This document shows, piece after piece, positions 44,741 to 52,588 of a stretch of 64,000 nt of DNA. A program made the translations under genes and the position numbers. The stretch spans positions 1-64,000 of the forward strand of contig CADEDN010000005.1 in assembly GCA_902826095.1 (NCBI GenBank), read 5' to 3'. Under the pieces are notes generated by a model. The model saw nothing but the letters and a program-made list of their open reading frames with translations. It was not told where the DNA came from and searched no databases. Position 1 is the first letter of the stretch, and each line of letters opens with the position of its first letter. The DNA comes from an uncultured Alphaproteobacteria bacterium. GTDB lineage: Bacteria; Pseudomonadota; Alphaproteobacteria; Caulobacterales; Parvularculaceae.

Positions 44741-45559
44741 CTTGGTATAAACCCCAAAGACTTTTCTCGCATTGCCGCTCAGAAACGCCTCTTTCCCCGC
44801 CTCGTCCAACCCCAGCGCATTGAGCTTCTCAAGACACCGTTTCGCTGCCAGCATCGGGAAATTGCTGCCGAACATGATGCGGCCCCGCCCCTCGCCTTTC
44901 ATCAGCCTGACGAAATCCTCCGGCAGGCGGTGCAGCGCATAGGCGCTGGTATCAACGTGGAAATTCGGGAATTTGCGGATCATGGTCGCGACTTCGTCGA
45001 TCCACGGGAAGCCGACATGGCCGCCGACGACGACAAGCTCCGGGAAGTCGATCATCACTTCTTCGAGGTAGGGGATCAATCGTCCGGTCTCGGAGCGTTT
45101 CAAGGGCCCCGTGTGGCCGATCTGCGTGCAGAAGGGCAGGCCCGCATCGACGCAGGCGGCATAGACCGGATAATAGCGCCGGTCGTTCGGCGGCAGATCC
45201 CAGAGCCAGGGGATGACGCGCACGCCGACGAATTTGCCGGTCTTTGCGCGCGCCCTGATTTCCCGCACGGCCGCCATCGGCTCGGAAAGATCAGCGCCGA
45301 TGAGGCCTTTAAGACGCGCCGGCGCCGCATCGACCGCCGCCTCGACCTCGTCATTGGAGATGAGGTCGCCCTTGGGCGAGGACCAGCCGGAGATCAGCGA
45401 CAGGGCGACGCCAGCCTCTTCCATCGCGGCAATAAGCGCTGCCGGGGGGATCGCCTCGCTCGGCGTTTCCTCGCGGTTCCAGCGCATCAGACTCGCCAGC
45501 CATTTCTCCCGCCAGAATCGCGCGGTCGGAAGCTGCGTCCAGACGTCGATGATGTTCAT
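44732..45559 (-). CDS. Amidohydrolase-2-family protein lacking the HxH metal motif
   Basis: 275 residues of the ACMSD/amidohydrolase-2 fold: an N-terminal strand IIDVWTQLP, then QIGHTGP, VVGGHVGFPWIDE and FGSNFPM. In typical members the first strand is DxHxH and the last conserved residue is Asp (FGxDxP); here they read D-V-W-T-Q and FGSNFP, so at least three metal ligands are absent while two later His remain. It may be inactive, metal-free or act on another chemistry. The last residues are encoded by the tail of the family A repeat. Confidence 0.8.
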   Translation of the reverse strand: MNIIDVWTQLPTARFWREKWLASLMRWNREETPSEAIPPAALIAAMEEAGVALSLISGWSSPKGDLISNDEVEAAVDAAPARLKGLIGADLSEPMAAVREIRARAKTGKFVGVRVIPWLWDLPPNDRRYYPVYAACVDAGLPFCTQIGHTGPLKRSETGRLIPYLEEVMIDFPELVVVGGHVGFPWIDEVATMIRKFPNFHVDTSAYALHRLPEDFVRLMKGEGRGRIMFGSNFPMLAAKRCLEKLNALGLDEAGKEAFLSGNARKVFGVYTKSH

Positions 45560-45621
45560 GGCGGCCTCGCCAGGAAATTATCCGGCGACGGCCCGTCATC
45601 CGCAACCGCTTTGCGCAGCGA

Positions 45622-46905
45622 TCAGGTGTTCATCGAGTCGAAGAAATCCTGATTGCTCTTGGTCTGGCGGAGCTTGTCGAGCAGGAAATCGACCGCGTCG
45701 GACGTTCCCATCGGATTGAGGATGCGGCGCAGAACATAGACCTTCTGCAGCTCGTTCTTCGGCACCAGGAGTTCTTCCTTGCGCGTGCCGGACTTGGCGA
45801 TATCGATCGCGGGATAGGTCCGCTTGTCGGCGACCTTGCGGTCGAGCACGAGTTCGGAATTGCCGGTGCCCTTGAACTCCTCGAAAATGACCTCGTCCAT
45901 TTTCGAGCCGGTGTCGATCAGCGCGGTCGCGATGATGGTGAGCGATCCCCCCTCCTCGATATTGCGCGCGGCGCCGAAGAAGCGCTTTGGCCGCTGCAGC
46001 GCGTTGGCGTCGACGCCGCCAGTCAAAACCTTGCCGGATGACGGCACGACCGTGTTGTAGGCGCGCCCCAAACGCGTGATCGAGTCGAGGAGGATGACGA
46101 CGTCGCGGCCGTGCTCGACAAGGCGCTTGGCCTTCTCGATCACCATTTCGGCGACCGCGACATGGCGCGTCGCCGGCTCGTCGAAGGTCGATGAGACGAC
46201 CTCGCCTTTGACGGATCGCTGCATGTCCGTCACTTCCTCGGGCCGTTCATCGATCAAAAGGACGATGAGGAAGCATTCGGGGTGATTGACCTCGATCGAA
46301 TGCGCGATGTTTTGCAGGATGACGGTCTTGCCGGTGCGCGGTTGCGCGACGATCAGCGAGCGCTGGCCCTTGCCGATCGGCGCGACGAGATCAATGACGC
46401 GGGCCGTCAGGTCCTTCTTCTTTGAATCTTCGACCGAGGTGATTTCGAGGCGGAACCGCTCATCAGGGTAAAGCGGCGTCAGATTGTCGAAATGCACCTT
46501 GTGGCGGGTCTTCTCGGGATCTTCGAAATTGATCGTCGAGACCTTGAGCAGCGCGAAATAGCGTTCGCCCTCTTTCGGGCTCCGGATCTCGCCAAGCACC
46601 GTATCGCCGGTCCGGAGCGCGAAGCGGCGGATTTGCGAGGGCGACACATAGATGTCGTCGGGACCCGGGAGATAATTCGCTTCCGGCGAGCGCAAGAAAC
46701 CAAAGCCGTCTGACAGCACTTCGAGAACGCCGCCGCCATTGATCTCGACCTCGCGATCCGCGAGCTCTTTCAAAATCGCGAACATCATGTCCTGACGGCG
46801 CATGGTCGAGGCGTTTTCGACTTCAAGCTCTTCGGCGAAGGCGAGAAGATCCCCCGGCGTCTTCGCCTTGAGATCATCGAGGGACATCTGGGTTGGAATG
46901 GACAT
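45622..46905 (-). CDS. rho: Transcription termination factor Rho
   Basis: 427 residues from ATG 46905. The N-terminal Rho domain ([24 protein letters not shown]) and RNA-binding cold-shock fold ([23 protein letters not shown]) precede the ATPase core with Walker A in [14 protein letters not shown], Walker [14 protein letters not shown] and the Q/R loops. It is a hexameric RNA helicase that ends transcription. It sits next to hemJ/hemE as in Caulobacter. Confidence 0.97.
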   Translation of the reverse strand: MSIPTQMSLDDLKAKTPGDLLAFAEELEVENASTMRRQDMMFAILKELADREVEINGGGVLEVLSDGFGFLRSPEANYLPGPDDIYVSPSQIRRFALRTGDTVLGEIRSPKEGERYFALLKVSTINFEDPEKTRHKVHFDNLTPLYPDERFRLEITSVEDSKKKDLTARVIDLVAPIGKGQRSLIVAQPRTGKTVILQNIAHSIEVNHPECFLIVLLIDERPEEVTDMQRSVKGEVVSSTFDEPATRHVAVAEMVIEKAKRLVEHGRDVVILLDSITRLGRAYNTVVPSSGKVLTGGVDANALQRPKRFFGAARNIEEGGSLTIIATALIDTGSKMDEVIFEEFKGTGNSELVLDRKVADKRTYPAIDIAKSGTRKEELLVPKNELQKVYVLRRILNPMGTSDAVDFLLDKLRQTKSNQDFFDSMNT

Positions 46906-47082
46906 GGCGATTGCCTTTGAACGCGAGGGGACTCCCGGCGAAAGCCGGGCGATGCGTGCGTTGGAGGTTGATCCGGATGCGCGCGCGCTGCCGTCAATCC
47001 GGCGCCGCCCGCAAGGTGGGAGAGACGGTCCTGATATAGTCTTCGCCATCCCCTAGTCAATGGGTTGCGGCGTTCGCCCTCG

Positions 47083-47529
47083 CTAAAGCGGCTTCGCCAC
47101 CGCCATGAATACGGCGATCAGCATCATCAGGAACGGGATTTCATTCATCACCCGCCAGAACCGTTCGGTGCGCGGCCGCTCGCCGCGTTCGAACGCCCTG
47201 CGGGCTCTGGCGTACCAGCCATGGATCGCCGAAATTCCGAGCACCATCGGGAACTTCACCATGAACCAGCCGGCGCTGAAAAGCGCCGGATTGGCGTAGA
47301 GCATGAGACCTGCGAGCAGCCAAACGGCGATCATCGACGGATTGATGACGCCCTTCAAAAGGCGCCGCTCCATCTGGACGAAGAAGCGCTCGGCTTCGCC
47401 GCCTTTCGCCGCCTGATGATGATAGATGAAGAGGCGCGGCAGATACATCATGCCAGCCATCCACGCGATCACCGCCGCAATGTGAAGCGCTTTGATCCAA
47501 GGATAAATCGACAGCAAAAAGTCCCGCAC
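47083..47529 (-). CDS. hemJ: Protoporphyrinogen oxidase HemJ
   Basis: 148 residues, GTG start. A four-helix membrane protein with the family signature WIKALHIAAVIAWMAGMMYLPRLF, the conserved His in the first helix and VKFPMVLGISAIHGWYA later. It oxidises protoporphyrinogen IX in haem synthesis and lies 4 bp after hemE. Confidence 0.94.
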   Translation of the reverse strand: MRDFLLSIYPWIKALHIAAVIAWMAGMMYLPRLFIYHHQAAKGGEAERFFVQMERRLLKGVINPSMIAVWLLAGLMLYANPALFSAGWFMVKFPMVLGISAIHGWYARARRAFERGERPRTERFWRVMNEIPFLMMLIAVFMAVAKPL

Positions 47530-47533
47530 CGCC

Positions 47534-48580
47534 TTACCCCGCCCTGACGATTTCGACGAGCCGGGCGACGTTTTCGGGCGGCGTGTCCGGCGTCAGACCA
47601 TGGCCGAGGTTGAAGATATAGGGAACCCCGCGAAACGTCTCGACGAGACGGCGCGCCGCTTTATCCATCGCCTCCCCGCCCTTGACGACCAGCATCGGAT
47701 CAAGGCCGCCCTGAACGACGGCGTGCGGCGATACCGCGTCGCGCGCGAACCGCCATGGCGTTGCAAAATCGATCCCAACCGCATCGCATGCCTGAAGCCG
47801 CGCATAATCGCTCAAGGATGCGCCGACGCCCTTCGGAAACAGAATGATGGGAATGCCCGGCCGCGCGGATTTCAGTCGCTCAGCGATCGTCCTCAGCGGC
47901 TTGATCGAGACTTCCGCAAGAACATCTTCCGGCAATCCGCCAGCCCAGCTGTCAAACAATTGCACGACGTCAGCGCCGGCATCGATCTGAGCCGACAGAT
48001 AGTCGACCGTCGCATCAACGAGGATGTCGATGAGCCCGCTGATGAACGCCGGCTGCCCGTACCAGATCCGGCGAAGAGCGGCGGGGTCATCGCAAGGACC
48101 GCCGGAAAGCATGTAGGTGGCGACAGTCCAGGGCGCGCCGGCAAATCCAATCAGCGACTTGGCTGGCGCTAGTTCCTGACGCGTGCGCCTGACGGTCTCA
48201 TAGACCGGCGACAATACAGCGCCGATATTCCTGCCGCGCATCCGGTCAAGATCGCCAACCGACACCGGCGGATTGAGGCGCGGCCCCTCGCCTTCGACAA
48301 AAGAAAGCGCTTGTCCCAGCGCATGCGGGATGAGGAGGATATCGGCAAAGAGGATCGCCGCGTCGAAATCAAACCGGCGGATCGGCTGCAAGGTCGCCTC
48401 GGCGGCAAGTTCGGCATTGAAGCAAAGATCGAGAAATGAGCCCGCTTCGGCTCTGACCGCGCGGTATTCCGGCAAATACCTCCCCGCCTGACGCATCAGC
48501 CAGATCGGCGGTATGGCTGACGCTTCGCCCGCGATCGTCGAAGCAAAAAGTCCCTTCATGTTTTCAGCGCCGATCGTCAC
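47534..48580 (-). CDS. hemE: Uroporphyrinogen decarboxylase
   Basis: 348 residues from GTG 48580, which is preceded by AAAGGAGAAGGG. The signatures are PPIWLMRQAGRYLPEYRAV and GFAGAPWTVATYMLSGG. It decarboxylates uroporphyrinogen III to coproporphyrinogen III. Its promoter must lie in the putative origin immediately upstream, as in Caulobacter, where hemE borders Cori. Confidence 0.97.
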   Translation of the reverse strand: MTIGAENMKGLFASTIAGEASAIPPIWLMRQAGRYLPEYRAVRAEAGSFLDLCFNAELAAEATLQPIRRFDFDAAILFADILLIPHALGQALSFVEGEGPRLNPPVSVGDLDRMRGRNIGAVLSPVYETVRRTRQELAPAKSLIGFAGAPWTVATYMLSGGPCDDPAALRRIWYGQPAFISGLIDILVDATVDYLSAQIDAGADVVQLFDSWAGGLPEDVLAEVSIKPLRTIAERLKSARPGIPIILFPKGVGASLSDYARLQACDAVGIDFATPWRFARDAVSPHAVVQGGLDPMLVVKGGEAMDKAARRLVETFRGVPYIFNLGHGLTPDTPPENVARLVEIVRAG

Positions 48581-49002
48581 CTGCCCTTCTCCTTTCTGAG
48601 ACTCTTAAAAAAGAATGAATCTAAGAGTAGGACTTGATGCGGGGGAAAACTGACGCTCATTCGTTCGCCCCCAAATTCTCCAGCGGCTTTCCCCAGAGAC
48701 TGCCAACATGGCCATACCGTCCCCGGCGCCTCTGGACAATCAGCCTAAGGGGTTGAATGGACCGGACGATTGATCCACCGCGGAGAACGCCTTCAACGGT
48801 AATCCCCAGCACTAACCCGCGCCCATTGACGACGATCCCCATTGAGTTCCCTCCTCCTCATTGTGGGGGTCGTTGGGGCGCAAAATTGCAAGGTCGGACT
48901 AATGGTTGGACTCCGCGTCATCTATGAGAGCAATTCCCCATGCGTTACACAGGGTATGACGCCCGCTGGGTAAAACGCGCCCGCTCTCAAACCGGATCAT
49001 TG
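48581..49002. other. Putative chromosomal replication origin (oriC)
   Basis: The hemE/PPSR gap matches the position of Cori in Caulobacter. Sites seen: one Caulobacter G-box-like DnaA box TGATCCACC (48771-48779), and weak W-type boxes with a TCCCCA core at 48687-48695, 48800-48808, 48833-48841 and 48932-48940. An AT-rich patch at 48600-48628 is bounded by the inverted repeat ACTCTTA/TAAGAGT and could unwind; it includes a CtrA-like TTAA-N7-TGAA. No canonical TTATCCACA box was found. Confidence 0.75.
48657..48842 (-). CDS. Possible small protein inside the origin region
   Basis: 61 codons from ATG 48842, preceded at about 7 bases by an excellent AGGAGGAGGG Shine-Dalgarno. The product would be basic and beta-like with no recognised motif (MGIVVNGRGLVLGITVEG at its start). 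It would be transcribed through several DnaA-box-like sites. It may be chance, but the ribosome-binding site is stronger than most in the window. Confidence 0.3.
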   Translation of the reverse strand: MGIVVNGRGLVLGITVEGVLRGGSIVRSIQPLRLIVQRRRGRYGHVGSLWGKPLENLGANE

Positions 49003-49848
49003 ATGTCTGCCCAACCGAGAATCCTGGCGAGCTACTTTCATGTTCATCTCGTATCGGATTCAACCGGCGAGACATTGAATACGGTTTTCGCCGCGGTCAC
49101 CTCGCAATTCGCGACGGCGCACGCGTTCGAGCACATATATGCGCTGATCCGGTCGCGTCCGCAGATGGAAAGAGTCCTCGCTGATATTGAGGCGGCGCCC
49201 GGACTTGTTCTTTACACCGTCGTCAATCCGGAGCTTCGCCGCTTGCTCGAAGCGCGCTGTTCGGAACTGCAGACGCCGGCGATTTCAGTGCTTGATCCCC
49301 TGATCGAGGCGTTTTCCGATTATCTCGGGCTCGAACAGACGCGGCGCGCCGGCGCCCAGCACGAAATGGACGAGGCCTATTTCAAACGGATCGCCGCGGT
49401 CGATTTCACGCTGGCGCATGATGACGGCCAGATGACCTGGGATCTGGAGCCGGCGGACGTCATTCTGGTCGGCGTCAGCCGGACGTCGAAGACCCCGACC
49501 TGCATGTATCTCGCGAACCGGGGGATCAAGGCGGCGAACATTCCGCTGGTGCCGGGGACGGAGCCGCCGCAGCAACTCTTTTCGGTCCGAAAGCCATTGG
49601 TCGTCGGGCTCATTGCGAGTCCGGAACGGCTGGTCCAGATTCGCCAGAGCCGGCTTGGCGGAATGAACGCCGAAGATCATGCCGACGACTATTCAGACCT
49701 TGAAATCGTCAGAGCGGAAGTCCTTCGCGCCAAGCGCCTTTACGCCAAACACCGCTGGCCGATGATCGACGTCACCCGGAAATCCGTCGAGGAAACCGCC
49801 GCCGCGATCCTGACGAAGCTCTCCGCCCGGCGGAATGAAACCCAATGA
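49003..49848 (+). CDS. PPSR-type pyruvate dikinase regulatory protein (DUF299)
   Basis: 281 residues from ATG 49003. The family start FHVHLVSDSTGETLNTVFAAV and the P-loop VILVGVSRTSKTPTCMYLA are clear. Bifunctional kinase/pyrophosphorylases of this family phosphorylate and dephosphorylate PPDK or PEP synthase. It borders the origin and runs away from it, coupled to maf. Confidence 0.93.
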   Translation: MSAQPRILASYFHVHLVSDSTGETLNTVFAAVTSQFATAHAFEHIYALIRSRPQMERVLADIEAAPGLVLYTVVNPELRRLLEARCSELQTPAISVLDPLIEAFSDYLGLEQTRRAGAQHEMDEAYFKRIAAVDFTLAHDDGQMTWDLEPADVILVGVSRTSKTPTCMYLANRGIKAANIPLVPGTEPPQQLFSVRKPLVVGLIASPERLVQIRQSRLGGMNAEDHADDYSDLEIVRAEVLRAKRLYAKHRWPMIDVTRKSVEETAAAILTKLSARRNETQ

Positions 49849-50438
49849 AGCCCCGCCTCATTCTCGCATCGACCAGCGCGATCCGCGCCCGGATCCTCAA
49901 AGCCGCCGGCGTGCCGTTCGAGGCGATAAAGCCCGATGTCGATGAAAGCGCGATCAAGGCGATTGCGGCGCGCGAAGGACTTGCGCTTCCCGACATCGCC
50001 CAGCGCCTCGCTGACGCCAAAGCGCTCGCGGTCGAAGCGCCAGGCGCGATCATCCTTGGATCGGACCAGATGATGGCGTTTGAGGGCAGGGGGTTCGACA
50101 AGCCGCAAACCATGGGCGAGGCGCGCCGGCGGCTCATCGAATTGCAAGGCAGAACGCACACGCTCATCAACGCAGTCTCGATCGCGAAGGAAGGGCGGAT
50201 CGCCTTTCGTCACCTTGACGAACCCAAGCTCCGGATGCGGGCGATGAGCGCGGAGGAAATCGACGCCTATCTCGATCAGGCGGGCGAAGAGATTCTGGCG
50301 AGCGTCGGCGCCTATCAGGTTGAGGCGCTAGGGAGCCGCCTCTTTGATCAAATTGACGGGGATTATTTCGCCGTGCTCGGCCTCTCCTTGACGCCGGTGC
50401 TCGGGTTTCTTCGCCGCGAAGGGCTGTTGACGTTTTGA
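49845..50438 (+). CDS. Maf-family nucleotide pyrophosphatase
   Basis: 197 residues. It begins RLILASTSAIRARIL, the Maf strand-loop with conserved Ser and Arg, and has ILGSDQMMAFEGR with the catalytic Asp. Maf proteins hydrolyse non-canonical nucleoside triphosphates. The ATG overlaps the previous stop (ATGA). Confidence 0.93.
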   Translation: MKPRLILASTSAIRARILKAAGVPFEAIKPDVDESAIKAIAAREGLALPDIAQRLADAKALAVEAPGAIILGSDQMMAFEGRGFDKPQTMGEARRRLIELQGRTHTLINAVSIAKEGRIAFRHLDEPKLRMRAMSAEEIDAYLDQAGEEILASVGAYQVEALGSRLFDQIDGDYFAVLGLSLTPVLGFLRREGLLTF

Positions 50439-51289
50439 TGGCGAACCGGTCTCACGCGTCTTTGCGCCTCGCCGGAATCGTCGGCTGGCCGGTCTCGCAT
50501 TCCCTGTCGCCGCTCATTCACGCGGAATGGGCGAGGCGGGAAGGGATCGCGGTCCGTTACGACGCGTTTGCGGTTGAGCCCGACGAAGCCTCCTTTCGCC
50601 GCGCCATCGACGATTTGCGGGCGAAGGGCTATCGCGGCGTCAATGTCACCCTTCCGCACAAGGAACATGCGATCCGTTACGCCGCGCAAGCGAGCGAAGA
50701 GGCGAGGGCGGCCGGCGCCGCCAACATGCTGAGCTTTGACGGCGCGGCGGTGCTGGCGGAGAATTCAGATGTCGCAGGTCTTGCGGCGGCGCTCGGCGCG
50801 ATCAACGGCGCGACTTTGTCGGCCCTGATCCTCGGCGCCGGCGGCGCGGCGCGCGGCGTCGCGATCGCGCTTTCGCGCCGTTGCCGCGTCCGGCGCATCG
50901 CCGTCGCGAACCGCGGCATGGCGCGCGCAAAGGAAGTCGCGGCGCTGGTCGACGGCGTCGCCGTCAGATGGGACGACCGCAATGACGCGCTCGCGGGCGT
51001 CGACATCATCGTCAATGCGACATCGCTCGGCATGAAAGACTCGCCCGCTCTTCAATTGGCGGTCGACAGGATTTCGCCGGACGCGATCGTCTGCGACATC
51101 GTCTATGCGCCGCTTGAAACGCCGCTGCTGAAAGCGGCGAAGGCGCAAGGATGCATGATCGTCGACGGCCTTTCGATGCTGATGCATCAGGCGGTTCCGG
51201 GTTATCTTGCGTGGCTTGGAACGACGGCCGTCGTCGACGCCGATCTGCGCGCGCGGCTTGAGGCGGCCCTGAAGGCGAGGGGCGAATGA
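50438..51289 (+). CDS. aroE: Shikimate dehydrogenase
   Basis: 283 residues; ATG 50438 shares one base with the maf stop. Motifs: GWPVSHSLSPLIHAEW, the catalytic Lys and Asp in NVTLPHKE and AENSDVAG, and the NADP loop LGAGGAARGVAIAL. It reduces 3-dehydroshikimate in aromatic amino-acid synthesis. Confidence 0.96.
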   Translation: MANRSHASLRLAGIVGWPVSHSLSPLIHAEWARREGIAVRYDAFAVEPDEASFRRAIDDLRAKGYRGVNVTLPHKEHAIRYAAQASEEARAAGAANMLSFDGAAVLAENSDVAGLAAALGAINGATLSALILGAGGAARGVAIALSRRCRVRRIAVANRGMARAKEVAALVDGVAVRWDDRNDALAGVDIIVNATSLGMKDSPALQLAVDRISPDAIVCDIVYAPLETPLLKAAKAQGCMIVDGLSMLMHQAVPGYLAWLGTTAVVDADLRARLEAALKARGE

Positions 51290-51885
51290 TCACGATCGGC
51301 CTCACCGGATCGATCGGCATGGGAAAATCGACCGTTCTTTCCATGTTCGCGGATGAAGGCGCCGTCGTCTGGAACGCCGACGACGCCGTGCATCGCCTTT
51401 ATCAAAGGGGCGCCGCCGGAGCGAAGGCTGTCGGCGAGCGCTTTCCCGACGCGATCATCGACGGCGCTGTCGATCGCGCTGTTCTGTCGAGGCTCGTTCT
51501 CGAAGACGCTTGCGCGCTCGCCGAGCTTGAAGCGATCGTGCATCCGCTCGTCTCGGCGGACCGCGCGGCGTTTCTCGACGGCGCGGCGCGCGACGGCGCC
51601 GACATGGCCGTGCTCGACATTCCGCTGCTGTTCGAAAAGGGATCGGAAAAATTCTTCGACGCCGTGGTCGTCGTCTCGGCGCCCGCCGACGTTCAGAAGG
51701 CCCGGGTGATGGCGCGGCCCGGCATGACGGAGAAGAAATTCCGCTCGATCCTGATGAAGCAGACGCCGGACGCGGAAAAGCGCCGCCGCGCCGATTATGT
51801 GATCGACACCGGCGCAAGCCTTGATGAGACGCGGCGCGCGGTGAGGGCGGTCGTCCGCGCGCTCAAGGAGCGGTTCGGACTTTGA
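51286..51885 (+). CDS. coaE: Dephospho-CoA kinase
   Basis: 199 residues with P-loop GLTGSIGMGKST, then DADDAVHRL-like NADDAVHRLY and the lid Arg-rich region. It makes CoA from dephospho-CoA. ATGA overlap with aroE. In the Caulobacter order dnaQ and secB would follow; here repeats and an unusual cassette follow instead. Confidence 0.96.
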   Translation: MITIGLTGSIGMGKSTVLSMFADEGAVVWNADDAVHRLYQRGAAGAKAVGERFPDAIIDGAVDRAVLSRLVLEDACALAELEAIVHPLVSADRAAFLDGAARDGADMAVLDIPLLFEKGSEKFFDAVVVVSAPADVQKARVMARPGMTEKKFRSILMKQTPDAEKRRRADYVIDTGASLDETRRAVRAVVRALKERFGL

Positions 51886-51894
51886 TCCGGGCGC

Positions 51895-52095
51895 GCGGCC
51901 ATCCTTCGCGACGCGCGCGTTCCGCGCGCTCCTCAGGATGAGGCTTTGGTTTTGTGAGCGGCGGTGCGAGTCGGGTCGCCTCACCCGAAGGAGCCTTGCG
52001 CCGCATGCGGCGCAAGGCGTCACGAAGGGCGCCGCCGCACTTGTCATCCCGCATCTGCGGCGCACCGCTTCGCGCTGCGCCGCGCGCGGGATGAC
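51895..52095. repeat. Repeat cluster after coaE
   Basis: Three palindromic pieces: a CATCCTTCG...CAGGATGAGG element (51899-51943), the perfect 24-bp palindrome at 51994-52017 (CCTTGCGCCGC/GCGGCGCAAGG), and a 53-bp mini family A (52043-52095, GTCATCCCGC...GCGGGATGAC). No gene is seen in 51886-52126. Confidence 0.8.
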
Positions 52096-52126
52096 AAGAC
52101 CGCGATTCTTCCGTATACAGACTATA

Positions 52127-52579
52127 TCAGAACAGCCCGAAAATCTTCCGGCGCGGCTTCAGCTTCGGCGTCGATTTCGGGTTGGCGGCGGCGAAGGCGG
52201 CGTAGTCGAAATCGCGCCGCTCGGTGCGCATTTCCGTCGATTTGAGGCCGCGGATCAGATCGCGAACGGCTTCGGGCGCGCTCGATTCCGCGGCGTCCGC
52301 CGACAACGGGGCCGGGGGCGCGGAAAAGCCGCGTCCGGCGGCGCGCGCGCGGCGCTCTTCCTTCTTGATCTGCCGCTGCTCCGCGGCGGAGAGGCGATGT
52401 TTCAGCGCGGCGAAGGCGGCGTCCGCCGGCGCGGCGAAATTCTTCGGCAGGAATTCCGCGTCATGGGCGCGAAATTCGCGCCGGTTCGGGATTTCGATAT
52501 TCTCGATCCCGCGCCCCGTCAGATTGCGCTGCGTGACCCGCTCAAACCCGCCCCAGATCTGCTTTAGCCGTTCGGCCAT
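52127..52579 (-). CDS. Hypothetical partner of the Ntn-hydrolase-like protein
   Basis: 150 residues, basic (pI clearly high), probably helical and partly disordered. It opens AERLKQIWGGFERVTQRNL, has a Lys/Arg-rich helix near residues 65-82 (SAAEQRQIKKEERRARAAG), then an Ala/Pro/Ser linker and a basic end (KPRRKIFGLF). No family recognised. It starts 9 bp after the stop of the larger gene on the same strand, so the two form an operon. Confidence 0.75.
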   Translation of the reverse strand: MAERLKQIWGGFERVTQRNLTGRGIENIEIPNRREFRAHDAEFLPKNFAAPADAAFAALKHRLSAAEQRQIKKEERRARAAGRGFSAPPAPLSADAAESSAPEAVRDLIRGLKSTEMRTERRDFDYAAFAAANPKSTPKLKPRRKIFGLF

Positions 52580-52588
52580 GACGCTCTC

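Noticed and set aside
51994-52017. Intrinsic terminator after coaE
   Set aside because: The 24-bp palindrome is perfect but has no T-run on either strand; it fits better as part of the repeat cluster.
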